NCBI GenBank assembly: GCA_029287515.1
Contig: JARFQZ010000340.1
Coordinates: forward strand, 1 to 14,667
Direction of reading: 5' to 3'
Length of the DNA stretch: 14,667 nt
Source of the DNA: Lysobacterales bacterium
GTDB taxonomy: Bacteria > Pseudomonadota > Gammaproteobacteria > Xanthomonadales > SZUA-36
Shown one piece after another: positions 1-6,454 of the stretch (the first letter of the stretch is position 1; each line of letters begins with the position of its first letter). A program made the position numbers and the translations under genes. The notes under the pieces are model-generated. The model did not search any database, had not been told where the DNA came from, and saw only the letters and a list, made by a program, of their open reading frames with translations.

Positions 1-219
1 CTTTGCAGTCAGGCCGGGGTAGCGGCCGAGCACAGCCATGATCCGCCATTCTATGACGCTGATTTGATGCTGGTCCCTGTAGCTGCGGGCGATTCCGGCG
101 CTGACGGTGTTGGTCAATAAGGACAGGCGGTAGGGAAGAAAGTCATCCAGCTCAAACAGAAATGAGCTACCTGGGCCGTCAGTTCCGCTTCCTGGAGTAT
201 TCATCTGAGGTGCTCTCAT
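1..219 (-). CDS. MarR family transcriptional regulator, N-terminal part (cut by window edge)
   Basis: The reverse strand reads open from an ATG at 219-217 to the window edge, giving 73 residues. The segment LPYRLSLLTNTVSAGIARSY followed by ISVIEWRIMAVLGRYPGLTA is typical of the first helices and the start of the winged helix-turn-helix of MarR proteins, which bind DNA as dimers. The rest of the DNA-binding domain lies outside the window. A second in-frame ATG at 204-202 is a possible start; neither has a strong ribosome binding site, and a weak GAGAG precedes the inner one. The gene is divergent from the homogentisate operon, and MarR or IclR regulators commonly control such operons. I infer that it regulates itself and hmgA through the inverted repeat at 219-240. 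The family call is firm; the ligand and target are inference. Confidence 0.85.
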   Translation of the reverse strand, partial: MRAPQMNTPGSGTDGPGSSFLFELDDFLPYRLSLLTNTVSAGIARSYRDQHQISVIEWRIMAVLGRYPGLTAK

Positions 220-240
220 TGCAATTGGTTTCAAATGTAA
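219..240. promoter_or_regulatory. Candidate MarR operator, imperfect inverted repeat
   Basis: The arms TTGCAATTG (219-227) and CAAATGTAA (232-240) are inverted copies matching at 7 of 9 positions around a 4-base spacer. The repeat overlaps the -10 of the proposed regulator promoter and sits just upstream of the TATAAT in front of hmgA, so a bound dimer could block both directions. The size and symmetry suit a MarR dimer site. Assignment to this regulator is inference. Confidence 0.5.
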
Positions 241-262
241 CTAATATAATCGGCTTCTGCAA
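234..262 (-). promoter_or_regulatory. Candidate sigma70 promoter for the MarR gene
   Basis: On the reverse strand, TTGCAG (262-257) is followed after exactly 17 bases by TACATT (239-234). Four of six bases match the consensus in each hexamer. The -10 lies inside the right arm of the inverted repeat at 219-240, consistent with autoregulation. The predicted transcript would begin close to the first ATG (219), which favours the inner start at 204 for ordinary translation. Confidence 0.4.
245..250 (+). promoter_or_regulatory. Candidate -10 element of the hmgA promoter
   Basis: A perfect TATAAT lies 33 bases before the hmgA start codon. No good -35 is seen at 16-18 bases upstream; TTGCAA at 219-224 is 20 bases away. 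This poor spacing would suit a promoter that needs help or is strongly controlled. Confidence 0.45.
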
Positions 263-283
263 GCTGAACACGGAATCTGCATC

Positions 284-1411
284 ATGTCGCGAAACTGGAT
301 CTCATTTCCCCGGACCGAAGGCGAAGCGTCCCGGCAGGCGCACTGCGATTTACCCCACGGAAGTTATGAACGTGAACTGGGCAGGGAAGGCTTCTTTGGG
401 CCGGCCACCCATATGTATCATCGCCACCGACCGACCGACTGGTTGCGTTTCGAAGGCGACCTCCGGCCGCGCGCATATGACACCACCCATCTCGGTGAAA
501 TGGGCCCCAGCCCGTGGGATGCCTTCGGGCTTCTGCACAATGCGCATTGCAAATTGCGCACCTGGACCATGCAGGCATCGATGGAATCACTGGCGCGAAA
601 CGCCGACGGTGACGAGTTGTTGTTCATTCACCGGGGTTCAGGACAGCTCTTCTGTGATTACGGACACCTGGCAGTCAGCGAGGGCGACTACATCGTGATC
701 CCGCGCAGCACCATGTGGCGATTGGAATCCGATGAAGCGATGCAGATTTTGATGGTAGAGGCGACCGGCGGAAGCTACATGCTGCCCGACAAGGGCATGC
801 TCGGCAACCACGCCATATTCGATCCGGCTATCCTTGATGTGCCGTCAATCGACGACGCTTTCCTGGCCCAGCAGGACGAGAGCGAGTGGGAAGTGCAGGT
901 AAAAAGCAGGGGCGCCGTGAGTCGTATCGTATACCCGTTCAATCCGCTTGACGCGATCGGCTGGAAAGGCGACTTGAGCCCGGTGCGGGTCAACTGGCGG
1001 GATATTCGCCCGGTACTGAGCGACCGCTACCATTTGCCGCCATCCGCCCACACGACATTCGTCGCCAACCGCTTCGTGGTATGCACTTTTGCCCCCCGGC
1101 CCTTCGAAACCGATCCCGGTGCGCTGAAAGTTCCGTTTTTCCACAATAATGACGATTACGACGAAGTCATTTTTTATCACCAGGGCAAGTTCTTCAGCCG
1201 GGACAACATCCATCCCGGTATGATGACCTGGCATCCGGTAGGATTTACCCATGGCCCGCATCCGAAGGCCATGAAAAATGCGTTCGAGCAGAAAACGGCC
1301 GGCACGGACGAAGTTGCCGTGATGATCGACACCCGTGACGCACTGATTGCCAACGAGCGCAGCAGTGCAATCGAATGGGATGGTTATGCGGCGTCCTGGT
1401 CTTCGGGATAA
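284..1411 (+). CDS. hmgA: Homogentisate 1,2-dioxygenase
   Basis: This non-heme iron enzyme opens the ring of homogentisate to maleylacetoacetate in tyrosine and phenylalanine breakdown. The 375-residue product is a cupin-fold protein that opens with the family-typical WISFPRTEGEASRQAH and GREGFFGPATHMYHRH. Aligned by eye to the human enzyme, H287, H317 and H323 (in GFTHGPHP) fall at the spacing of the human active-site His335, His365 and His371. The acidic metal ligand is D293 or E294 in NNDDYDE. It is the short bacterial form, well below the roughly 430-445 residues of the Pseudomonas and human enzymes. The start has a weak GGAA 8 bases upstream. It is the first gene of the operon, with fahA 32 bases downstream, and diverges from the MarR gene. 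The 4-hydroxyphenylpyruvate dioxygenase that makes its substrate is not in the window. Confidence 0.95.
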   Translation: MSRNWISFPRTEGEASRQAHCDLPHGSYERELGREGFFGPATHMYHRHRPTDWLRFEGDLRPRAYDTTHLGEMGPSPWDAFGLLHNAHCKLRTWTMQASMESLARNADGDELLFIHRGSGQLFCDYGHLAVSEGDYIVIPRSTMWRLESDEAMQILMVEATGGSYMLPDKGMLGNHAIFDPAILDVPSIDDAFLAQQDESEWEVQVKSRGAVSRIVYPFNPLDAIGWKGDLSPVRVNWRDIRPVLSDRYHLPPSAHTTFVANRFVVCTFAPRPFETDPGALKVPFFHNNDDYDEVIFYHQGKFFSRDNIHPGMMTWHPVGFTHGPHPKAMKNAFEQKTAGTDEVAVMIDTRDALIANERSSAIEWDGYAASWSSG

Positions 1412-1443
1412 CTGATTCAGCAAAGGAAAAAGGAAACAGCACA

Positions 1444-2430
1444 GTGAAACTGGCATCTTTAAAAGCAGGCGGCCGTGATGGCACGCTGATCGTTGTCAAT
1501 CGCGATTTGACACAATACGTAATTGCAGCCGACGTGGCCGACACCCTGCAGCAGGCCATCGATGACTGGGCCCACGCGGCTCCCCGGCTGAATGCCCTGT
1601 CGGAAGCCCTGAACCTGGGCCAGTGCGAAGACTCCATGACACTGGATTACACTGCGCTGGCCTCGCCCTTTCCGCGGGCCTTTGAATTCGTGGATGGCAG
1701 CGCCTATTTGCCGCATGTCGAGCGGGTCAGGCGCGCGCGGGGCGCGGAGGTGCCCGAGTCATTCTACGAAGACCCGTTGATGTACCAGGCGACTTCGGCC
1801 GGTTTCCTCGGACCCAGGGACGCGGTTCACGTGGTCAGCGAGGACTATGGGATTGACTTCGAGGCGGAAGTTGTGGTGGTCACCGATGACGTGCCGATGG
1901 CGGTTACCGCGGAAGACGCGGCTGAGCATATTCAACTGGTCGGGCTGATCAATGACGTCAGCCTTCGCAACCTGATTCCCGGGGAACTGGCCAAGGGTTT
2001 CGGTTTTCTGCAATCCAAACCACGTTCCGCCTTGTCACCGGTGCTGGTTACTCCGGATGAACTGGGAACTGCCTGGAAGGGCAGTGTTCTGCATCTGCCA
2101 TTGCGTTCCTGGCTCAATGGTGAACGTTTCGGTGCTCCCGAAGCCGGTGTCGACATGCAATTCAATTTCGCCCAACTGGTCGCCCATGCGGCAAAAACCC
2201 GTCCGCTTGCAGCGGGTGCGATCGTGGGCTCGGGCACCATCGCCAACGAGGATGAAAGCCTCGGCGCATCCTGCCTTGCCGAGCGTCGCATGCTCGAAAT
2301 AATCGCCGGTGGCAAGCCGGAAACGCCGTTCATGCGGTTCGGGGACAGCATCAGGATCGATATGCTGGATGACGAAGGCAGGTCAATTTTTGGCGCCATC
2401 GAGCAGGTGATTGAGCCCTATGGCCGGTGA
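1444..2430 (+). CDS. fahA: Fumarylacetoacetase (fumarylacetoacetate hydrolase)
   Basis: It catalyses the last step of the homogentisate pathway, cleaving fumarylacetoacetate to fumarate and acetoacetate. I take the start as GTG at 1444 because AGGA lies 9 bases upstream and the product then begins VKLASLKAGGRDGTL, usual for the family; a longer frame from ATG 1375 would run into the end of hmgA and add an unrelated leader. The product is 328 residues. The metal-binding residues of the FAH fold are visible: D110 in FYEDPLMYQ, E140 and E142 in DFEAEV, and D171 in LINDVSLRN. The C-terminal part carries GSGTIANED and GASCLAERRMLE, as in bacterial FAH enzymes. The gene follows hmgA by 32 bases and overlaps maiA by 11 bases, so the three are very likely co-transcribed and partly translationally coupled. 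Confidence 0.94.
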   Translation: MKLASLKAGGRDGTLIVVNRDLTQYVIAADVADTLQQAIDDWAHAAPRLNALSEALNLGQCEDSMTLDYTALASPFPRAFEFVDGSAYLPHVERVRRARGAEVPESFYEDPLMYQATSAGFLGPRDAVHVVSEDYGIDFEAEVVVVTDDVPMAVTAEDAAEHIQLVGLINDVSLRNLIPGELAKGFGFLQSKPRSALSPVLVTPDELGTAWKGSVLHLPLRSWLNGERFGAPEAGVDMQFNFAQLVAHAAKTRPLAAGAIVGSGTIANEDESLGASCLAERRMLEIIAGGKPETPFMRFGDSIRIDMLDDEGRSIFGAIEQVIEPYGR

Positions 2431-3085
2431 GCAGGCAGGGCAGGTTCTGCTTTACTCTTACTGGAGGAGTTCTTCCGCCTACCGCGTCAGGATAGCGCTG
2501 AACCTGAAAGGCATCAGTTATCAGCAGAACTCCGTCCACCTTGTCCGCGACGGAGGCGAACAGAACCGGCCGGATTACCGGGAAGTCAATCCGCTGGGCC
2601 TGGTTCCCGCCCTGGTGCACGACGGGCAGACCATCGTGCAGTCAATGGCGATCATCGAGTACCTGGAAGAGGTTTTTCCGGAACGGCCCCTCCTGCCGGC
2701 GGATTTCGTTGAGCGGTCGCGCGTCCGAAGCATCGCACAGTCCATCTGTAGCGAAATCCAGCCGTTGAACAACCTGGCGGTGACGCAGTACCTGAAAGAC
2801 CGGATGCAACAACCGGACGAATCGGTCAGGGCGTGGTATTCGCATTGGATCGACAGGGGATTCTCGGCGGTGGAAGCCTGGCTGTCCTCTTCCGGCAGCG
2901 GAGACTTTTGCCATGGGGATTCCCCTGGTCTGGCCGACTGTTATCTCGTGCCGCAGGTCTACAATGCGGAGCGTTTTTCCTGCGACCTGGACCCTTATCC
3001 GAGCATACAGAGGATCACCGCCCGGTGCCGGAAGGAAGACGCATTCGTCCGGGCGGCGCCCGAGAACCAGGCCGATGCCGCCTGA
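2420..3085 (+). CDS. maiA: Maleylacetoacetate isomerase (zeta-class glutathione transferase)
   Basis: It isomerises maleylacetoacetate to fumarylacetoacetate using glutathione, the step between HmgA and FahA. The product is 221 residues from ATG 2420; an in-frame TTG at 2411 is possible but less likely. The thioredoxin-like domain (about residues 8-88) contains the zeta motif as RSSSAYRVRIAL, with S17-S18-S19 where many eukaryotic members have Ser-Ser-Cys; loss of this Cys is common in bacteria and the catalytic serine is kept. VNPLGLVPALV and IVQSMAIIEYLEE are the glutathione-binding stretches. The helical C-terminal domain follows, with GDSPGLADCYLVPQVYNAERF. It is the third gene of the operon and starts inside the end of fahA. 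No terminator hairpin is visible after it. Confidence 0.94.
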   Translation: MAGEQAGQVLLYSYWRSSSAYRVRIALNLKGISYQQNSVHLVRDGGEQNRPDYREVNPLGLVPALVHDGQTIVQSMAIIEYLEEVFPERPLLPADFVERSRVRSIAQSICSEIQPLNNLAVTQYLKDRMQQPDESVRAWYSHWIDRGFSAVEAWLSSSGSGDFCHGDSPGLADCYLVPQVYNAERFSCDLDPYPSIQRITARCRKEDAFVRAAPENQADAA

Positions 3086-3100
3086 TCAAGCTTTTGGCAC

Positions 3101-3129
3101 TTACCTCGAGTGCTCTCATGAGTCATAAT
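3101..3129 (+). promoter_or_regulatory. Weak candidate promoter for the lipoprotein pair
   Basis: TTACCT (3101-3106), a 17-base spacer and CATAAT (3124-3129) lie in the 75-base gap after maiA. The -10 is good (5 of 6) and the -35 poor (3 of 6). The gap otherwise shows no terminator, so read-through from the homogentisate operon is also possible. Confidence 0.3.
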
Positions 3130-3160
3130 CCACTGTTGGCTCATTTGAAACTGTCAGTTC

Positions 3161-3529
3161 ATGCGTAATCTACTCGTTGTCATTTTTACCACTTTCGTGC
3201 TGGCTTCCTGCGCCGCGCCCAAACCGGCCCCAAATGCCTTTAATGATGCCGAAGAGGCTATCCAGGAAGCGGTTGATGCCGGCGCCGAGGAGCATTCACC
3301 GGTGGAGTTGCGATTTGCCCGGGAGAAGCTGGCCGAAGCACAAAAAGGCATGGAATACCGCCAATATGACAAGGCGATTTACCTGATCGAACAATCAGAA
3401 ATCAATTCTGAACTGGCCATCGAAAAATCCCGAACTGCAGAAGTCCGGGCACAGGTGGCCGAACAAACCAGGGAGAATGAAATCCTGCGCGAAGACTTCG
3501 AGTCTACTTTCGGGGAGGATTTCAAATGA
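3161..3529 (+). CDS. DUF4398-like small outer-membrane lipoprotein
   Basis: This is a 122-residue protein with a lipoprotein signal peptide: a short basic start, a hydrophobic run and the lipobox LASC at 14-17, so C17 would be lipidated. Residue 18 is Ala, which does not signal inner-membrane retention, so outer-membrane sorting is likely. The mature part is almost all helix, rich in Ala, Glu and Gln, with the pattern HSPVELRFAREKLAEAQKGM and a second helix around YDKAIYLIEQSEINSELA, as in DUF4398 proteins. No function can be assigned from sequence alone. The start codon has no clear ribosome binding site. The end overlaps the OmpA-like gene by 4 bases (ATGA), so the two products are probably made together and act together at the cell envelope. 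Confidence 0.8.
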   Translation: MRNLLVVIFTTFVLASCAAPKPAPNAFNDAEEAIQEAVDAGAEEHSPVELRFAREKLAEAQKGMEYRQYDKAIYLIEQSEINSELAIEKSRTAEVRAQVAEQTRENEILREDFESTFGEDFK

Positions 3530-4515
3530 GCAGGCGGGTAAAACACATCGCGCTGGCGCTTGTGGTCGCCACGGGAATCTCGGCCTGCACGACAGCCCCC
3601 AAGCAGAACCTGGCCCTGGAGCGGGTCAGAACCCAACTGAATGACCTCAAGGAAAATGAAGACCTGGCCGGTTATGCACCGCTTGCCCTGGCTGAAGCCG
3701 AACGTGCATTGCGCCAGGCAGAAACGGCAACCGGCGACGAAACGCAGCGCATACACCTCGTGTACATGGCTGACCGCAGGGTGCAAATCGCGCGGGCGGT
3801 GGCTCAACGGGAACAGTTGAGAACAGAAATTCAGCAACTCAACGACGACCGCACCGCGATGCTGCTGAAAGCCAGTCAGCTCGAAGCCGAACTTGCGAGG
3901 CTGGAAGCCGAGCGCTCCCGCGTTATGTCACAGGCCAGGGAAGAAGACGCACGCAGGGCGAGAGAAGAAGCGCTCGAAGCACAGCAGCGCGAAGCCGCCT
4001 CGGTTCGCGAAGCGGAGCAGGCCATAGAAGAGGCACAACAGGCCAGGGCCCTGGCTGCCTCCAGCGTGACGGAGGCGCAATTGGCTCGTCGGGAAGCGGA
4101 CCTGGCCATGGAGCAGGCAAATACGCTGCGCAGGCAGTTGGAAAACCTCCAGTTGCGCCAGACCGAAAGCGGCGTCGTGGTGACACTCGGTGACGTGCTG
4201 TTCCAGTCCGGTGAAACGCAATTGCGGGACGAGGCCATGGCCAGCCTTGTGGAAGTCGTCGATCTGCTGCAAAGCGAGCCGGATAAACAGATCCGGATTG
4301 AGGGTCATACTGATTCAACCGGAGATTCTGAAACAAATCTCGAGATTTCCGAAAAGCGCGCAAACGCCGTTCTGGATGCCCTCGTGTCGCTGGGCGTGGA
4401 TCCGGCCAGGTTTACGACTGCGGGCATGGGTCAGGATTTTCCCATCGCCAGCAATGAGACCGAGGAAGGGCGTTCCCAGAATCGCCGGGTGGACGTCATA
4501 TTGTTGGACAAATAA
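3526..4515 (+). CDS. OmpA-family lipoprotein with N-terminal DUF4398-like region
   Basis: The 329-residue product has a lipobox ISAC (18-21, C21 lipidated, Thr next, so outer membrane). Residues about 28-110 look like a second DUF4398-like helical domain (GYAPLALAEAERALRQAE). Residues about 105-215 form a long charged Glu/Ala/Arg coiled coil, and about 222-329 an OmpA C-terminal peptidoglycan-binding domain. In that domain GHTDSTGD and ISEKRANAV carry D263 and R278, the pair that grips diaminopimelate in this family, at the usual distance of 15 residues. The protein is probably tethered in the outer membrane and reaches the cell wall through the coiled coil. GGGGAGG at 3512-3518 gives an excellent ribosome binding site 7 bases from the start, inside the previous gene. 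The domain call is firm; the specific job is unknown. Confidence 0.9.
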   Translation: MSRRVKHIALALVVATGISACTTAPKQNLALERVRTQLNDLKENEDLAGYAPLALAEAERALRQAETATGDETQRIHLVYMADRRVQIARAVAQREQLRTEIQQLNDDRTAMLLKASQLEAELARLEAERSRVMSQAREEDARRAREEALEAQQREAASVREAEQAIEEAQQARALAASSVTEAQLARREADLAMEQANTLRRQLENLQLRQTESGVVVTLGDVLFQSGETQLRDEAMASLVEVVDLLQSEPDKQIRIEGHTDSTGDSETNLEISEKRANAVLDALVSLGVDPARFTTAGMGQDFPIASNETEEGRSQNRRVDVILLDK

Positions 4516-4554
4516 GGCGTCTGCATTTCACAGCATTAAATTGGGAAACTGCGC

Positions 4555-4583
4555 TTGCCGTCTGTCGTAATTTGCGCTAGATT
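4555..4583 (+). promoter_or_regulatory. Candidate sigma70 promoter for the leader ORF and YdcH-like gene
   Basis: TTGCCG (4555-4560), a spacer of exactly 17 bases and TAGATT (4578-4583) match the consensus at 4 of 6 positions each. Transcription would start near 4590, leaving a leader of about 195 bases before the gene at 4786. Confidence 0.45.
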
Positions 4584-4630
4584 TACACCAGTAACATGGT
4601 TTTTTTCACTAAAATCGGAGTTCGCGGATA

Positions 4631-4771
4631 ATGGCTTTGAAGGCTGTCATCCGCCTCATGTCATCGTTTGAATTCCGTTCTGAATTGTTAAAAAAATCCC
4701 CCCACATTTTCTACGAGACGCCCTCGCAGTGCGTGCGTGGCGACGTTTCGTCGTCTGTAATTCTTGACTGA
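4631..4771 (+). CDS. Possible 46-codon small or leader ORF
   Basis: ATG at 4631 is preceded by GGAG (4617-4620) at a spacing of 10 bases and reads open for 46 codons to TGA at 4769-4771, only 14 bases before the next start codon. The peptide begins MALKAVIRLMSSFEFRSELL and contains one cysteine. It resembles no family I know, has no signal peptide or membrane segment, and could be chance. In its favour are the ribosome binding site, the candidate promoter just upstream and the close spacing to the following gene. A short hairpin (CGACG, TTT, CGTCG at 4741-4753) lies in its 3' part. It may be a regulatory leader rather than a functional protein. Confidence 0.25.
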   Translation: MALKAVIRLMSSFEFRSELLKKSPHIFYETPSQCVRGDVSSSVILD

Positions 4772-4785
4772 AACGGAGGACACAT

Positions 4786-5001
4786 ATGTTCGAACACCAC
4801 CAGGAAGAAATGGAAAAACTGATGAAAGAAAACGAAGACTTTCTTCGTATCTATAACCGTCATCAGGAACTGGATAAAAGGGTAACGGCTGCCGAGGTCG
4901 GCACCGCGCCCATGGAAGACCTGGCTTTGAATCAGCTCAAAAAAGAGAAACTCTGGGCCAAGGATCAACTGGCTCGCATCATGGATGCGTCGCGGTCCTG
5001 A
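4786..5001 (+). CDS. DUF465 / YdcH-like small coiled-coil protein
   Basis: This 71-residue, highly charged helical protein has the pattern of the DUF465 (YdcH) family: an N-terminal helix with LMKENEDFLRIYNRHQELDK, a short break around VGTAPMEDLA, then LNQLKKEKLWAKDQLARIM. Members are about 65-80 residues and probably form antiparallel helical hairpins; their role is not established. The start is well supported by GGAGG at 4775-4779, 6 bases upstream. There is no signal peptide, so it should be cytoplasmic. It is followed after 19 bases by a strong intrinsic terminator, so it appears to be a single-gene transcript or the end of a short unit with the 46-codon leader. Confidence 0.88.
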   Translation: MFEHHQEEMEKLMKENEDFLRIYNRHQELDKRVTAAEVGTAPMEDLALNQLKKEKLWAKDQLARIMDASRS

Positions 5002-5020
5002 CCAGGAGACATTGATTTGT

Positions 5021-5057
5021 AAACGGCCGGGCAATTCAACCCGGCCGTTTCTTTTTA
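5021..5057 (+). terminator. Rho-independent terminator after the YdcH-like gene
   Basis: AAACGGCCGGG (5021-5031) pairs perfectly over 11 bases with CCCGGCCGTTT (5040-5050) around an 8-base loop, followed by CTTTTTATT. Because it ends about 24 bases before the cystathionine beta-synthase start, it separates the two genes, or could act as a partial or conditional stop. Confidence 0.92.
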
Positions 5058-5080
5058 TTCGTGTGAAATGAGAACAAAGC

Positions 5081-6454
5081 ATGTCTGTATTCAATAACGT
5101 CCTGGAGCTGATTGGCCAGACGCCGGTTGTGCGCATAAATCACCTGGACACTGGTCCCTGCGAACTGTTTATCAAGCTGGAAAGCCAGAATCCCGGGGGG
5201 TCGATCAAGGACCGGATCGGCCTGAAGATGATCGAAGATGCCGAAGCAGCGGGCAAAATAAGCCCCGGCTCCACCCTGGTCGAAGGTACGGCAGGAAATA
5301 CCGGCCTGGGACTGGCCCTGGTGGCAGCGCAGAAAGGATACCGCCTGATCCTGGTTATTCCCGACAAGATGAGCCGGGAAAAAATTTCCAATCTGAAAGC
5401 GATGGGTGCGGAAGTGGTTCTAACGCGTTCGGACGTTGCCAAGGGGCACCCGGAATACTACCAGGACCTCGCCAAGCGCCTGGCAGCGGAAATGGATGAC
5501 GCCTTTTTCATCAACCAGTTCAGCAACCCTTCCAATCCCCAGGCTCACGAGGAGGTCACCGCGCCGGAAATCTGGCATCAGATGGATGAAAATCTTGACG
5601 CCATCGTGCTCGGTGTCGGCTCGAGCGGAACGGTGACCGGCCTGTCCCGTTATTTCGCCCGCGAAGCGCCGGACCTTGAATTGATACTCGCCGATCCGGA
5701 AGGTTCGATCCTGGCCGAGTACATCAATGAAGGCACGCTGGCGACCGAAAGCGGCAGCTGGATGGTGGAGGGGATCGGTGAAGACTTCCTGCCCACCATC
5801 AGTGATTTCACGCGGGTTACCAGGGCCTACTGCATCAGCGACAGGGAAAGCTTCCGTGCCGGCAGGGAACTGTTGACCCGTGAAGGCATCCTGGGCGGCT
5901 CCTCTACCGGAACGCTGGTGGCGGCAGCCCTTGCGTATTGCCGGGAGCAGACGGAACCAAGGCGTGTGCTCACCTTTGCCTGCGATACCGGCAACCGCTA
6001 TTTATCCAAGATGTTCAATGACTTCTGGATGCGCGATCAGGGTTTTTTGGAGGTGGAGCATCACGGCGACCTGCGGGACCTCATCGCCCGCCCTTACCAG
6101 TCGAAGGACACGGTGACGATTGGACCGGATGAACCGCTGGCCAATGCCTACAAGCGGATGAAGCTTTACGATGTCTCACAACTGCCGGTCGTGGAAGATG
6201 ACCGGCTGGTAGGCATTCTCGATGAGTCCGATGTGTTGCTCGCCGTGGCCGATAAGCCGGCCAGTTTCGATGACACCGTGGCGACCGCGATGGCGACACA
6301 GCTGACTGAAATTGATGTAAAGGCTCCGATCAAGGATCTCATGCCCATCTTCGATCGCGATTTTGTCGCCATCGTCAGGGACGGAAAGCAGTTCCTCGGG
6401 CTGATCACGCGTGTGGACCTGTTGAACTACCTCAGGAGAAAAGCGGACCGCTGA
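5081..6454 (+). CDS. Cystathionine beta-synthase with C-terminal CBS domains
   Basis: This PLP enzyme condenses homocysteine with serine (or O-acetylserine) to cystathionine. The catalytic fold spans about residues 1-325, with the PLP lysine K43 in NPGGSIKDRIG, the cofactor and substrate loop EGTAGNTG (68-75), and the glycine-rich phosphate loop GVGSSGTVTG. Two CBS domains follow: about 340-390 (LANAYKRMKLYDVSQLPVVE, GILDESDVLLAV) and about 400-457 (PIKDLMPIFDRDFVAIV, GLITRVDLLNYLRR). These may bind adenosyl ligands and tune activity. There is no N-terminal heme-binding extension of the mammalian type. At 457 residues it is longer than plain cysteine synthases (about 310-330), which argues against CysK or CysM. 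The gene overlaps the next by one base, pointing to reverse transsulfuration. No obvious promoter fits between the terminator at 5057 and the start. Confidence 0.92.
   Translation: MSVFNNVLELIGQTPVVRINHLDTGPCELFIKLESQNPGGSIKDRIGLKMIEDAEAAGKISPGSTLVEGTAGNTGLGLALVAAQKGYRLILVIPDKMSREKISNLKAMGAEVVLTRSDVAKGHPEYYQDLAKRLAAEMDDAFFINQFSNPSNPQAHEEVTAPEIWHQMDENLDAIVLGVGSSGTVTGLSRYFAREAPDLELILADPEGSILAEYINEGTLATESGSWMVEGIGEDFLPTISDFTRVTRAYCISDRESFRAGRELLTREGILGGSSTGTLVAAALAYCREQTEPRRVLTFACDTGNRYLSKMFNDFWMRDQGFLEVEHHGDLRDLIARPYQSKDTVTIGPDEPLANAYKRMKLYDVSQLPVVEDDRLVGILDESDVLLAVADKPASFDDTVATAMATQLTEIDVKAPIKDLMPIFDRDFVAIVRDGKQFLGLITRVDLLNYLRRKADR

Noticed and set aside
1375..1443. Upstream ATG extension of the fumarylacetoacetase frame
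   Set aside because: It would overlap the end of hmgA and add residues unlike the family N-terminus; GTG 1444 has a good ribosome binding site and the right length.
4990..5080. Riboswitch (SAM or related) before the transsulfuration genes
   Set aside because: Only about 24 bases lie between the terminator and the start, and no aptamer-like pairing is visible upstream of the terminator outside coding sequence.
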